In this document: one piece after another, positions 33,770 through 42,842 of the stretch
Layout: the number at the start of each line of letters is the position of its first letter
Position numbering within the stretch: the first letter of the stretch is position 1
From: CAYVUI01 sp964454745
Lineage (GTDB): Bacteria > Planctomycetota > Phycisphaerae > Sedimentisphaerales > Anaerohalosphaeraceae
Assembly: GCA_964454745.1 (NCBI GenBank)
Contig: CAYVUI010000002.1
Location: forward strand, 34,037 to 98,036
Reading direction: 5' to 3'
Length of the DNA stretch: 64,000 nt
Position numbers and translations under genes: made by a program
The notes under the pieces: model-generated
Seen by the model: the letters and a program-made list of their open reading frames with translations, nothing else
Databases searched by the model: none
What the model was told of the DNA's origin: nothing

Positions 33770-35848
33770 TTAATTCTCTATAGCCTGCGGCTCGGGCGTG
33801 TTGCCCGCTGCCCGAATCGCCTGGTAGAAACACCAGCCCAGTCCCACGAAGATCACTACCGCCACAACGGCAAGAATGACATAGGATACCGAAGAAAGAG
33901 AATCGGGCCGCTGGAATTCCTGTGTGCCAGTCTTCATCACGGTGGTAATATGAATCAGAAGAATCGCCAGAAACGCGCTGGCAGTCAGGATCGAACCAAT
34001 CCCCGCCAAGCGCAGCACCCATGCAGGACGAACCAGCATGGAATAACAGTTATCCATATAAATGCTCGTAATCAAAATCGCGCAAAGCCCGATCAAACCC
34101 GCCGCAATGGTCACAATCCAAAGCGGGCCAACGAGGAACGGAACCTCCGGATTCGGCTCCCGAAAGACCAGCAATAAAGTGAGCCCAACCAGCGAGAGAA
34201 GCGAAAGAACCAGCCACAGCGTGCCTATGCTGATCCCGCCAACGCTTTTGCCTGAGAGCATTTCCCCTTCACCGGAAAAACGTCCTTCCCGGCTGGGATT
34301 CTTTTTGAGGCTTATCAGAATCGCAAGGATGGGGGCAAAAGCAACCACAGCGATGCCCACACAGTTGGCAATATTGATCCCGCTGCCGTCGGACTTAACG
34401 AGAAAACCGCCGGGCTGATGAATATCATCGTAAAAGCTCCAGAAAAACAGGGTACCCAGTACCAGTGGGATCACAATACGAATCATATAATTCCACCATC
34501 GCCCGATTTGGAAATCACTGCGTTCATTGGCATGAACACGCAGATAGTCCACGCGGTAGATCCAGCCCAGAACCGCACACTCAAGCAAACCGAGGAAGGA
34601 TATCCCCCACGGGCCGTTGATAAAGCTGTCAATCGTGCCCAGCCAGTTGAGCCCGCCTTGTGTTGCATAAAACAGACCAATCCCCAGGCCAACGACGGAC
34701 ATACCGATGAGAACCTTCGTTCGGCTCCAGCCGGTTTTGTCCACAATCCCGGCCAGGACGGATTCCGTGATCGAAAAGCCCGAATCAATGCCGAGGGTAA
34801 CCAGTGTCAAAAAGAATATCAAACTCCACCACGCCGAGCCGGGAAGCTGTGCCAAAGCATACGGAAACGCGACAAACGCCAGCCCCGGACCGCCTTCGAT
34901 CACCTCGTCCACCGGAACCGGATTGCCCGCCTGAGAGGTCACAAAAGCCATGCCGCCAATCGTCGCAAAGATCGCAATCCCCGCGATAAAACTGGTGGCA
35001 AAGTCAGACAGTGCGATGATCGCTGCGTTGTTATTCAGGTCACTTTTTCGGTGCAGGAAGCTGGCATACGTAACCATCACGCCAAAGGCCATACTCATTG
35101 AGAAGAAAACCTGCCCGAAAGCGAAACGCCAGGTCGAGGGCTTCAGCAGCTCCTCCCAGTTCGGGTGCAGGTAATAGACCAGCCCTTCCATTGCTCCGTC
35201 GAGTGTCAACCCGCGTATCGCAAGCACAAAAAGCATCAGCCACGGCAGAGGAACCGTAATCCATACGATCTTGCCGACCAGGGACACACCTTTGAAAATG
35301 CAAAAATACATCGCCAGCCATGTAATCACCAGCGGAATCACGATATGAAGCTGCAGGGAGCCGAGTTCGAGGCTGGACCAGTAGTGGAGATAATCCTTGT
35401 AAAAGAATTGTTCGGCCTGCTGGACGCCTTCGATGCCCTGCCCGGCCCACGGGAGCTGACCGCCGTTTAGAATCCCCTGGATACTGAAACCGATGAAGCT
35501 AAAGCAGTACGCAAGGATAATCGGGTAGTATGTAATGATGACAAAGCCCATGATAATGGCCCACCAGCCGATGAATTCCGTCTTCTTATTCACCCGGGCA
35601 AAGGCGTCCGGGGCGGCACGCTGAGTATAATGCCCGAGACTGAACTCCATAATCAGCATGGGAATACCGATACAGATCATCGCAATGATGTAGGGGATCA
35701 GAAATGCCCCGCCTCCATACGAATAAAGCTTGTAAGGAAACCCCCACAGGTTCCCCAGACCGACCGCTGAACCCACCGCAGCGAGAACAAATCCGCCGCG
35801 GGTACCCCAGTTTTCTCTCTGTTCTTCCAGCATTTCAGGCACTTTCAT
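33770..35848 (-). CDS. Sodium-dependent transporter, neurotransmitter:sodium symporter (NSS/SNF) family
   Basis: 692 residues. The start of helix 1 is typical: NWGTRGGFVLAAVGSAVGLG then NLWGFPYKLYSYGGGAFL, which forms the Na1 site and unwound substrate region. About 12-14 membrane helices follow. At 692 residues it is longer than the LeuT type (about 510), with extra C-terminal helices. NSS proteins import amino acids or amines with sodium. It is 38 bases upstream of the sulfatase gene and 14 bases downstream of the amidohydrolase gene, so the three are probably one transcript. Confidence 0.92.
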   Translation of the reverse strand: MKVPEMLEEQRENWGTRGGFVLAAVGSAVGLGNLWGFPYKLYSYGGGAFLIPYIIAMICIGIPMLIMEFSLGHYTQRAAPDAFARVNKKTEFIGWWAIIMGFVIITYYPIILAYCFSFIGFSIQGILNGGQLPWAGQGIEGVQQAEQFFYKDYLHYWSSLELGSLQLHIVIPLVITWLAMYFCIFKGVSLVGKIVWITVPLPWLMLFVLAIRGLTLDGAMEGLVYYLHPNWEELLKPSTWRFAFGQVFFSMSMAFGVMVTYASFLHRKSDLNNNAAIIALSDFATSFIAGIAIFATIGGMAFVTSQAGNPVPVDEVIEGGPGLAFVAFPYALAQLPGSAWWSLIFFLTLVTLGIDSGFSITESVLAGIVDKTGWSRTKVLIGMSVVGLGIGLFYATQGGLNWLGTIDSFINGPWGISFLGLLECAVLGWIYRVDYLRVHANERSDFQIGRWWNYMIRIVIPLVLGTLFFWSFYDDIHQPGGFLVKSDGSGINIANCVGIAVVAFAPILAILISLKKNPSREGRFSGEGEMLSGKSVGGISIGTLWLVLSLLSLVGLTLLLVFREPNPEVPFLVGPLWIVTIAAGLIGLCAILITSIYMDNCYSMLVRPAWVLRLAGIGSILTASAFLAILLIHITTVMKTGTQEFQRPDSLSSVSYVILAVVAVVIFVGLGWCFYQAIRAAGNTPEPQAIEN

Positions 35849-35862
35849 TCTCCAAAGATGAG

Positions 35863-36705
35863 CTATTCGGTAGAAATTTTTATTGCGGACGTTTTTTCAG
35901 GCGGGGCGGGTTCTTTTTGGTTGGGGGTAATATTCAGCAATGAAAATGTGTCCCGCTCGACAATGCTTCGGATTTTTTCACGCGGAACCATTCGCAGGTG
36001 ATGATCGTCGATGAGCTTGTTAAAGCCCAGCAGCGTTTCGAGGCACTGAATCGGTTTGGCAAACGGGTACCCGCTGCCAAAGAGCAGTTTGTCCATCACG
36101 CCCCACTCATGGGCGGAAACCACGACATTATAGAGTTCCCATATCTTGTGCGGGTAAAAGGTCAGGTCCGCAAAGATATGGTCATGCTTGCTCAACAGGC
36201 ACATGGTCTGAAGATAAAACGGGGTTCCTGCCGAACCGACGATGATTTTGAGAGTCTCAAAGGTCCGGGCGATCTCATCGAGCAGGTACGGCTGGGAGTA
36301 TTCCATATTGGCCATGCGGTTAAATGCCGCGGAATTGCTGAAAAAAACCGGCAGATCAAGCTCGGCTGCAGATTCATACAGACGCATCGCCCGGGAATTG
36401 GCGGGGTGATAGTTCTGGCTGGCACTATACACCACGATGCCCTGCAAATTCAGGTCCCGTGTGATCTTTTTAACCGAAGACAAGTCAACAGGCTCTGTAA
36501 TCGGATTAATGACGGCAAAACCGACCATTTTTTTATATTTTTCTACATATTGACTCAAAAGCTCATTGATCCGGGTCTGAGATTGCTCCGCCGCCGGCAA
36601 AGGCAGGACGATACAGCCGGTGACCTTCTCGCAGGCCTCGATGTGGTCAGCCGCATCAACTTCCCTGTGCGGGAAATGCATGTGTGTATGGCAATCAATA
36701 ATCAA
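35863..36705 (-). CDS. Amidohydrolase-superfamily TIM-barrel protein
   Basis: 280 residues with a TTG start preceded by AGGGA. It begins directly with the metal motif (IIDCHTHMHFP; HxH), as amidohydrolase-2 family members do. Strands of the barrel can be followed (VGFAVINPITEPVD, LQGIVVYSASQNYHP, LPVFFSNSAAFN), ending near LLFGSGYPFAKPIQ, where Asp of the usual GSDYP is replaced by Gly. The family hydrolyses or decarboxylates small cyclic or carboxylated compounds. First gene of the amidohydrolase-NSS-sulfatase group. Confidence 0.82.
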   Translation of the reverse strand: MIIDCHTHMHFPHREVDAADHIEACEKVTGCIVLPLPAAEQSQTRINELLSQYVEKYKKMVGFAVINPITEPVDLSSVKKITRDLNLQGIVVYSASQNYHPANSRAMRLYESAAELDLPVFFSNSAAFNRMANMEYSQPYLLDEIARTFETLKIIVGSAGTPFYLQTMCLLSKHDHIFADLTFYPHKIWELYNVVVSAHEWGVMDKLLFGSGYPFAKPIQCLETLLGFNKLIDDHHLRMVPREKIRSIVERDTFSLLNITPNQKEPAPPEKTSAIKISTE

Positions 36706-36834
36706 AACCGGTCCCTGTTATCCAATAATATGCCTTTTCCTTGCTTGATTGCTGTCATAATAGGGTATTTCGGTTCCGGAATCAATGGAAAATCCTGTTC
36801 TCAATTCGACGACAATACCACAGGCAAGGATATC

Positions 36835-36863
36835 TTGACGCAGAAACAAAAATACGATAGGAT
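36835..36863 (+). promoter_or_regulatory. Sigma-70 promoter upstream of zf-TFIIB gene
   Basis: TTGACG at 36835-36840, 17-base spacer, TAGGAT at 36858-36863; expected start near 36870, leader of about 46 bases to the ATG at 36916. Confidence 0.5.
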
Positions 36864-36915
36864 GCGTCCTTTACCAGACGAAATGGATTATGAATTTTAA
36901 CGGGAAAAAGCACAA

Positions 36916-37329
36916 ATGGATTGTCCGATATGCCGTAAAACCGCTATGATTACGCTGGAGCTCGATGAAGTCGAGATCGACTACTGCATGAAGTGCGGGG
37001 GAATTTGGCTCGACAGCGGTGAACTGGAACAGCTTTTTGAGGACCCTGCCCAGGCCGAAGCCCTGCTGGATTCTGTGGCATCCGCGAAAGCAAAGGATCA
37101 CAAAGAGCAGCCGTATCCGTGCCCGATCTGTGACAAAAAGATGGACAAAGTCTACATCGGCGAAACAGAAGGAAAGGTGCTCATAGACGCTTGCCCTCGG
37201 AAAGACGGGCTCTGGTTCGACAAAGGGGAGCTGGCACGAATACTGGCCATGTCTGCCGGGCCCAAGGAACAGCGTGTCCAGCAGCTTTTAGCGGATATGT
37301 TCCAAATGCATGAGAAAACGGACCAATAA
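36916..37329 (+). CDS. Protein with two zf-TFIIB-type zinc ribbons
   Basis: 137 residues. Two related zinc modules: CPICRKTAMITLELDEVEID with YCMKCGGIWLDSGELEQLF, and CPICDKKM with DACPRKDGLWFDKGELARIL. In the second the last Cys of the usual C-x2-C pair is changed (ACPRKDG), so only the first ribbon is complete. Such proteins are widespread and mostly uncharacterised; they may bind nucleic acid or serve in assembly. It precedes galM by 47 bases on the same strand and has its own promoter. Confidence 0.88.
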   Translation: MDCPICRKTAMITLELDEVEIDYCMKCGGIWLDSGELEQLFEDPAQAEALLDSVASAKAKDHKEQPYPCPICDKKMDKVYIGETEGKVLIDACPRKDGLWFDKGELARILAMSAGPKEQRVQQLLADMFQMHEKTDQ

Positions 37330-37376
37330 GCAGAGAAAAATCCTGCTTTAGAATCATCAAAACGAAGGGAAGAAAC

Positions 37377-38447
37377 ATGGGAATTGAAAAAAAGGAATTT
37401 GGGGTATTGCAGGATGGTTCACCGGTCAGCCTGTATGTTCTTAAAAATTCCAGCGGAGTAGAAGCCTGTATCACTGATTACGGGGCCACGATAGTATCCC
37501 TGGTAATTCCGGATAAAGATGGAAAAAATGCGGATATTGTTCTTGGTTACGACACCATAGAGGGATATATCTCCGATACGGCATACTTTGGATGCACGGT
37601 AGGCAGGGTAGCCAATCGGATCGGTAAAGCGTGCTTCGAGCTGGACGGCAACACTTATCGGCTTGATGCGAACATGGGAGATGCGCACCTCCACGGCGGG
37701 AAAATCGGGTTTAATAAATGCCTGTGGCACGTAGAGGTTTTTGAAAACGACCAAATGCCGCGTGTGCGATTTAGCCTCATGAGTGAAGACGGTGATCAGT
37801 ACTACCCCGGGAATCTTCTTGCCGCGGTAACCTATACACTCGGAGAAGACAATACGCTGAGCATGGATTACAAGGCGACAACCGATCAGCCTTCGCCAAT
37901 TAACATGACCAATCACAGCTATTTCAACCTGACCGGTGACATGAAAAAAGACATCCTGAATCATGTCTTGCTGATTCCGGCCAAGTACTATACAGAAACG
38001 GACGATTCGCTGGTTCCGACGGGCAAGCTGATTGAAACCAAGGCCACCGCGTATGATTTCAACTCGCCCCGGTCCATCGGAGAACAGATTGACAACGCCC
38101 CCGGCGGATATGACCTGAACTACTGCCTGAAAACGCCCGCCAGAGAAGGCTACAGCCTCGATAATGAAAAACAGGAAATCCAGCTCGCCGCGGAAGTCTC
38201 AGACCCGGACAGCGGGCGCAAAATGGAAGTATGGACGACCCAGCCGGGCGTTCAACTGTATTCGGGCAACTTCCTCGACGGAAGCATCACCGGCAAAGGA
38301 AAAACGGCATACCAAAAGCACACCGGTTTCTGCCTCGAAACCCAGCACTGGCCCGATGCAGTGAATCATGAGGATTTTCCATCAATCATCCTGATGCCCG
38401 AACAGAAATACACACAAAAAACGGTTTTGAAGTTTTCTATGATCTGA
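37377..38447 (+). CDS. galM: Aldose 1-epimerase (galactose mutarotase)
   Basis: 356 residues, the normal length for GalM, with a purine-rich ribosome site. It interconverts alpha and beta anomers of aldoses in the first step of galactose use. Landmarks: DYGATIVSLVIPDKDG, FGCTVGRVANRIGKA, the catalytic His in HGGKIGFNKCLW and NMTNHSYFNLTG, and the Glu in HTGFCLETQHWPDA near the C-terminus. There is no signal peptide, so it is cytoplasmic. No other Leloir gene is adjacent; the UDPGP enzyme lies 29 kb away. Confidence 0.94.
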   Translation: MGIEKKEFGVLQDGSPVSLYVLKNSSGVEACITDYGATIVSLVIPDKDGKNADIVLGYDTIEGYISDTAYFGCTVGRVANRIGKACFELDGNTYRLDANMGDAHLHGGKIGFNKCLWHVEVFENDQMPRVRFSLMSEDGDQYYPGNLLAAVTYTLGEDNTLSMDYKATTDQPSPINMTNHSYFNLTGDMKKDILNHVLLIPAKYYTETDDSLVPTGKLIETKATAYDFNSPRSIGEQIDNAPGGYDLNYCLKTPAREGYSLDNEKQEIQLAAEVSDPDSGRKMEVWTTQPGVQLYSGNFLDGSITGKGKTAYQKHTGFCLETQHWPDAVNHEDFPSIILMPEQKYTQKTVLKFSMI

Positions 38448-38483
38448 ATATAAACTGAGGAACAAATTGGAAAGGAGAATTGA

Positions 38484-39047
38484 ATGGGTATGGGTTTAGC
38501 ACTGATAGTAATCTTAGTTTTAATACTGATCCTGTTGTTTGCCATCATTGGGATGTACAACTCACTGGTACGTCTACGCAACCAGGTCAAGAACGCCTGG
38601 TCGCAGATCGACGTGCAGCTCAAACGCCGCCATGACCTGATCCCCAACCTCGTGGAAACCGCCAAGGGTTACATGCAGCATGAACGGGAAACCTTCGAGG
38701 CGATTACAGAGGCCCGGTCCAAGGCGATGGGGGCAAACAATGTAAACGAAGCCTCCCAGGCGGAATCGAAGCTGACTGATGCCCTGAGCAAGTTTATGCT
38801 GGTCGTGGAAAATTACCCGGACCTCAAGGCAAATCAGAATTTCCTCTCGCTGCAGGAAACGCTGACCAGCACGGAAAACAAGATCGCCTTCGCACGCCAG
38901 GCCTACAATGACTCGGTCCTGTTTTTCAATAACAAGATCGAAGTGTTCCCGTCCAATATCATTGCCGGGATGTTCAACTTCAGCAAGGGCGATTTCTTTG
39001 AAGTGCAGACGGAAGCTGAACGGGAAGCTCCGAAGGTCCAGTTTTAA
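38484..39047 (+). CDS. LemA family protein
   Basis: 187 residues with AAAGGAG before the ATG. One N-terminal membrane helix (LALIVILVLILILLFAIIGM) is followed by a long helical domain with family motifs YNSLVRLRNQVKNAWSQIDV, LKRRHDLIPNLVETAKGYM and ENYPDLKANQNFL. Function of LemA is not settled. In many bacteria its gene sits beside an HtpX-like M48 protease gene, as here (30-base gap), which suggests a shared envelope quality-control task. Confidence 0.93.
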   Translation: MGMGLALIVILVLILILLFAIIGMYNSLVRLRNQVKNAWSQIDVQLKRRHDLIPNLVETAKGYMQHERETFEAITEARSKAMGANNVNEASQAESKLTDALSKFMLVVENYPDLKANQNFLSLQETLTSTENKIAFARQAYNDSVLFFNNKIEVFPSNIIAGMFNFSKGDFFEVQTEAEREAPKVQF

Positions 39048-39077
39048 CAGGTTTGATTTTGATACGGATGTATTGAT

Positions 39078-40292
39078 ATGCTTTGGCAGCAGATTGCGGT
39101 AAATAAACGGAATTCGATCTTTTTGATGGCCACGATGGCAGCGGTACTTTTGCTGCTGGGATACCTGCTCGGTATGGCCTTTGGCGGAAACCCGAAGGCA
39201 GGACCGATGGGAATGATGATCGCAGCGGGCATCTGGACATTCCTGGTCTTTCTGAGCTTCTCGAGCGGGGATAAGATCATGCTGGCCGCGTCAAAAGCCA
39301 AAAAGGTAACACCCGACGTCCACCCGATGCTGTTTAATATCGTCGAAGAGATGACCATCGCCGCGAGTCTGCCCAAAATGCCGGATATTTATATTATCAA
39401 TGACCCGGCACCGAATGCGTTTGCCACGGGCCGAAGCCCGAAAAGCGCATCGGTTGCGGTCACCGCGGGGCTGCTCTCCCGGCTCAATCGCGATGAACTC
39501 CAGGGCGTGATCGCCCACGAGATCAGCCATATCATCCATCGCGACATCCTGTTTGTCACCCTGGCCGGCGTAATGCTTGGCACCATTGTTCTGGTTTCCC
39601 AGGTCTTCCTGCGTGGCATGTTCTATTCCTCGATGATGGGCGGCCGGCGGTATTCTTCACGGTCTCGCAACGACGGCGGCGGTGCAGCCATTATGATGAT
39701 TATCGCGATCATTGCGGCAATCCTCGCGCCGATTTTTGCCCAAATCCTCTATTTTTCCCTTTCACGCAGGCGGGAATATCTCGCCGACGCGGGCGGTGCA
39801 AGGCTGACACGCTACCCCGAAGGACTGGCCAGTGCACTGGAAAAGATATCCGGGGCTCATATCAAGCAGGAATCGGCGAATAAAGTCACAGCTCCGATGT
39901 ACATCGAGGCCCCCTACACGGGCAAAATGGCACTCAATGCCTTCAGCACACACCCCCCGATTCAAAAACGGATTGAAATCCTCCGAAAAATGCAGCACGG
40001 AGCATCATTTAAGGACTACGCCTCCGCTTCCGAGAGCGTACTGGGCAAATCCGCAGGCCTGATCCCAAAGCAACAGGCGACAAAAGACGAGTCGGTCACG
40101 ATCCGTGAAGCCAGCCGGGAAGAAAAACAACGAAGCCGGCGCAAAAGCCACCGGGAACTTGGGGATGTGATGCGGAAAGTCAACGGATTTCAGTTCGTAA
40201 ACTGTACCTGCGGAGTCCGAATTAAAGTACCCCCTACCTATACCGCCAAAAGCCTTAACTGCCCGCGCTGCGGAACAGCCCATCAGCTCTGA
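39078..40292 (+). CDS. HtpX-like M48 membrane metallopeptidase with C-terminal zinc-ribbon
   Basis: 404 residues. Two N-terminal membrane helices, the zinc protease motif IAHEISHIIHRD, and a second membrane pair after it (IMMIIAIIAAILAPIFAQIL), with the third ligand Glu in RREYLADAGGARL. That is the HtpX layout (HtpX is about 290 residues). The extra 100 residues end in a zinc ribbon (CTCGVRIKVPPTYTAKSLNC and PRCGTAH), common in planctomycete homologues. It would cleave misfolded membrane proteins. The next gene converges nine bases away. Confidence 0.92.
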   Translation: MLWQQIAVNKRNSIFLMATMAAVLLLLGYLLGMAFGGNPKAGPMGMMIAAGIWTFLVFLSFSSGDKIMLAASKAKKVTPDVHPMLFNIVEEMTIAASLPKMPDIYIINDPAPNAFATGRSPKSASVAVTAGLLSRLNRDELQGVIAHEISHIIHRDILFVTLAGVMLGTIVLVSQVFLRGMFYSSMMGGRRYSSRSRNDGGGAAIMMIIAIIAAILAPIFAQILYFSLSRRREYLADAGGARLTRYPEGLASALEKISGAHIKQESANKVTAPMYIEAPYTGKMALNAFSTHPPIQKRIEILRKMQHGASFKDYASASESVLGKSAGLIPKQQATKDESVTIREASREEKQRSRRKSHRELGDVMRKVNGFQFVNCTCGVRIKVPPTYTAKSLNCPRCGTAHQL

Positions 40293-40301
40293 TCGCCGCG
40301 A

Positions 40302-40940
40302 TCAGCGGAACACCCAGATGGTATCCATGTATTCGAGCCTTGCATCCGAACGGAACATCGGGTCGCCCGGGATGGCATATTCCAGCCCCAGCGTCTTGCT
40401 GAGATAGATTTTAACTGGATCTCCGTTTTCGTCCGTATCCGTAGGATGTTCGATCACAGCGGTCTGATTGCTCAGGCCCTGGACAAAAAGAGTAATATTT
40501 TTCGCATCCGGATCAAAATCGGGCCAGATAATCGCCAGGTCCACCGCGTTATCTTCCCCCTGGAGCAGGACGGAATCGGCAAGTTCTATCGGCTGCAGGA
40601 AGGGGTAACGACCTTCATGAAGCTTGAAAATCCGGTTAAAAACGATGGTATTGATATCCACGTTCGCTTCAAGAACCTCAAAGGTGTCTGTCACGAGCGT
40701 ACATTCCGGGAAGAAGTCCACATCCTTACCGGTACGGTTGACCAGCGTCAGGATAATATACCAGTACCGCTGGGGGGTTTCGCTGCCGGGCAGTTTCACT
40801 TCGATCTGGCGGGGCTGGCTGTATTCGACATCAAGGGTCCATTCACTCGCGGTACCCAGCCAGGTCGGTACGGGAAACGCACCGCAAAAGTTTGTCAATG
40901 CCGTCAATATCAGCAGACCTGAAAAAACCAATCGCTTCAT
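40302..40940 (-). CDS. Secreted hypothetical protein
   Basis: 212 residues. A signal peptide (KRLVFSGLLILTALTNFCGA) is followed by a beta-rich domain (YWYIILTLVNRTGKDVDFFP, FVQGLSNQTAVIEHP). I recall planctomycete relatives of this pattern but no function. It ends in YMDTIWVFR. It is transcribed alone in the minus direction; two minus-oriented terminators lie upstream of it. Confidence 0.65.
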   Translation of the reverse strand: MKRLVFSGLLILTALTNFCGAFPVPTWLGTASEWTLDVEYSQPRQIEVKLPGSETPQRYWYIILTLVNRTGKDVDFFPECTLVTDTFEVLEANVDINTIVFNRIFKLHEGRYPFLQPIELADSVLLQGEDNAVDLAIIWPDFDPDAKNITLFVQGLSNQTAVIEHPTDTDENGDPVKIYLSKTLGLEYAIPGDPMFRSDARLEYMDTIWVFR

Positions 40941-41040
40941 TATTCACCTTTTGTATCTATATAATGTCAATTTTGGGGATTCTTAGCCAAACCAATCCCT
41001 TTGATCGGCCATTTTAACTTAGCGGAAGTTTGGGGTAAAG

Positions 41041-41068
41041 AAAAAAAAGGCAAGGTTTGCTTCTTGCC
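41041..41068 (-). terminator. Intrinsic terminator on the minus strand upstream of a minus-strand gene
   Basis: On the minus strand GGCAAG (complement of 41063-41068) pairs with CTTGCC (complement of 41049-41054), then eight T (complement of 41041-41048). No minus-strand gene lies immediately upstream of it. Confidence 0.7.
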
Positions 41069-41128
41069 AATTTAAGGCTTTTAGGGTTAAAATAAGGTTT
41101 TGACACCCAAACAGGGCCTAAAACAAAG

Positions 41129-41154
41129 AAAAAAAGCTCTCCAATGAGCCTTTT
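41129..41154 (-). terminator. Second minus-strand terminator-like hairpin
   Basis: On the minus strand GCTC (41146-41149) pairs with GAGC (41136-41139), with flanking A-T pairing and one bulge, then seven T. On the plus strand it has only four T, so it acts mainly on minus transcripts. Confidence 0.5.
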
Positions 41155-41223
41155 CCATGCGCAATCCACTCATCAGTGGCCGGCAAGCAGGGGCTCAAGG
41201 CTAAAACAAGGACGACCCGGAAT

Positions 41224-42627
41224 ATGATACTCGACCAGAAACAACTGCTCGAACGCATTGAGGCGTTCCTGATCCTCGAACACTACGATTCCCTGAAAAG
41301 GGTTCTCAGGGATCAGCGTACGAGTGATACTGCCGAGGTGGTCGAGACCCTCGACGAGGACGAGCGGCGAAAAATCTTCGACCTGCTCGATACGGAAGCC
41401 GCGGCGGAAGTCCTTGAGCGTGTCGACGAAGCGACTCGAGAAAATCTCTTCGAAATCCTCGGAGAAGACGAACTCGGTGAGATCGTCCGTGAACTGGATG
41501 CCGACGACGCCGCGGATATCCTGTCCGAGTTGTCCGAAGAAGAAGCGGGCCGGGTGCTGGGGCACCTCGACCGGATCGAGGCCCTGAAAATCCGCAAACT
41601 GATGCTTTATTCCGAGGATTCTGCCGGCGGTATCATGGATCCGGTGGTGATCTCTGTCCATGAAGACGCCTCGGTCCACGAAGCAATCCGCAAAATCCGC
41701 GAATCAGAGGTTGATGAGGACTTTTACTCGATTTTTGTGGTCAACAGCCAGGAGCAGTTCCTCGGTGAGGTGCGTATCCGACAGCTAATCACCTGCCACG
41801 AGGAGACACAGCTCAATCAGCTCGTGGATACTGACGCCCTCTATGTCTATACCGACGCCGACCAGGAAGAGGTCCGAAACCTTTTTAACAAGAACGAATT
41901 GATCGTAATCCCCGTTCTGGACGCCCAGCAGCGGCTTGTCGGCCGTATTACCGCCGACCGCGTGATTGAGGTCGCCCAGGATGAGGCCGACGAGGACCGC
42001 TATGTCATGGCTGGTACCAATCCCGCCGAATTGGAGCGGGAATCGATCTTTAACGCCGCCCGAATCCGGATGACCTGGCTGCTGCCGTGCCTGATCGGGA
42101 CCGGCATTACCGCAGTTATCATGATCTTCTTCGAAAAAGGCTTCCAGGTCGTCAATATGGCGGGAATCTACAGTGCGGTTGTGGCCTCGTTCGTTCCAAT
42201 GATCGCGGCGATCAGCGGAAACGCAGGGCTGCAAACCTCGGCCATCGTTGTCAGCGGCCTGGCCCGCGGTGACCTGGCGGCCATACAGCTTCGGCAGGTT
42301 TTTGCCCGTGAGGTCAGAATTGCAGTCCTGGTCGCCCTCGCATGCGGGATTATCGGGGGGCTCATTTGCGGAGGCCTAATCGTAACCGATGTCATGGAAA
42401 GCGGCCCGGAAGGAGCGGCTGTACAGACACTGCGAATTGTAACCGGATTTGTCCTTGCGATGTTTACCTCGGTCATGGTCGCCACGACTCTGGGGCTGTT
42501 TTTGCCGTTTTTGTTCCGAAAAGTGGGAATTGACCCTGCAATTGCGTCCGGCCCGCTGGTCACGACCGCCAATGACTCGATCAGTGTAGCGATTTACCTG
42601 ACATTAACGCTGGTTTTGATTTCGTGA
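41224..42627 (+). CDS. mgtE: Magnesium transporter MgtE
   Basis: 467 residues from the ATG at 41224 (AAGGA 11 bases upstream); a GTG at 41176 would add 16 residues. The cytoplasmic N domain is the helical superhelix of DEDERRKIFDLL/EILGEDELGEIVREL type. A CBS pair follows (SAGGIMDPVVISVHEDASVH and TDADQEEVRNLFNKNELIVI), which senses magnesium. Five membrane helices begin near residue 280, including the pore segment VNMAGIYSAVVASFVPMIAA and AISGNAGLQTSAIVVSGLAR. It admits Mg2+ when levels are low. No riboswitch of the M-box type is evident in the leader. Confidence 0.94.
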   Translation: MILDQKQLLERIEAFLILEHYDSLKRVLRDQRTSDTAEVVETLDEDERRKIFDLLDTEAAAEVLERVDEATRENLFEILGEDELGEIVRELDADDAADILSELSEEEAGRVLGHLDRIEALKIRKLMLYSEDSAGGIMDPVVISVHEDASVHEAIRKIRESEVDEDFYSIFVVNSQEQFLGEVRIRQLITCHEETQLNQLVDTDALYVYTDADQEEVRNLFNKNELIVIPVLDAQQRLVGRITADRVIEVAQDEADEDRYVMAGTNPAELERESIFNAARIRMTWLLPCLIGTGITAVIMIFFEKGFQVVNMAGIYSAVVASFVPMIAAISGNAGLQTSAIVVSGLARGDLAAIQLRQVFAREVRIAVLVALACGIIGGLICGGLIVTDVMESGPEGAAVQTLRIVTGFVLAMFTSVMVATTLGLFLPFLFRKVGIDPAIASGPLVTTANDSISVAIYLTLTLVLIS

Positions 42628-42722
42628 AGATTTTTTGAAAATTCGGGTTTGAGGAGCTTGTTTTCGTCCCGGCAACGCGGTTTTTGTGAAATTTGGAGCA
42701 AAAACTCCGGGAGATTCCTTCC

Positions 42723-42750
42723 TTGACAAAGGCCGTGCTTTTTTTACAAT
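42723..42750 (+). promoter_or_regulatory. Strong sigma-70 promoter for pilT operon
   Basis: Consensus TTGACA at 42723-42728, 16-base spacer, TACAAT at 42745-42750. Start near 42757, leader of about 85 bases with a possible GCATC/GATGC stem. Confidence 0.7.
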
Positions 42751-42842
42751 ATAGGTTTTGGCATCTTCGCCCCGTCATCAGGATGCAATGGGCAGATGGG
42801 CTTGTGCCGAAATGACGCTTTTGGGTATGTAAGGAGTCGATT

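Noticed and set aside
35998..36900. 300-codon plus-strand frame opposite the amidohydrolase
   Set aside because: Basic, low-pattern translation; the minus frame begins with the metal motif of a known family.
41041..41223. Possible M-box magnesium riboswitch before mgtE
   Set aside because: The conserved M-box helices and loop sequences could not be found; only terminator-like hairpins are present, and they face the minus strand.
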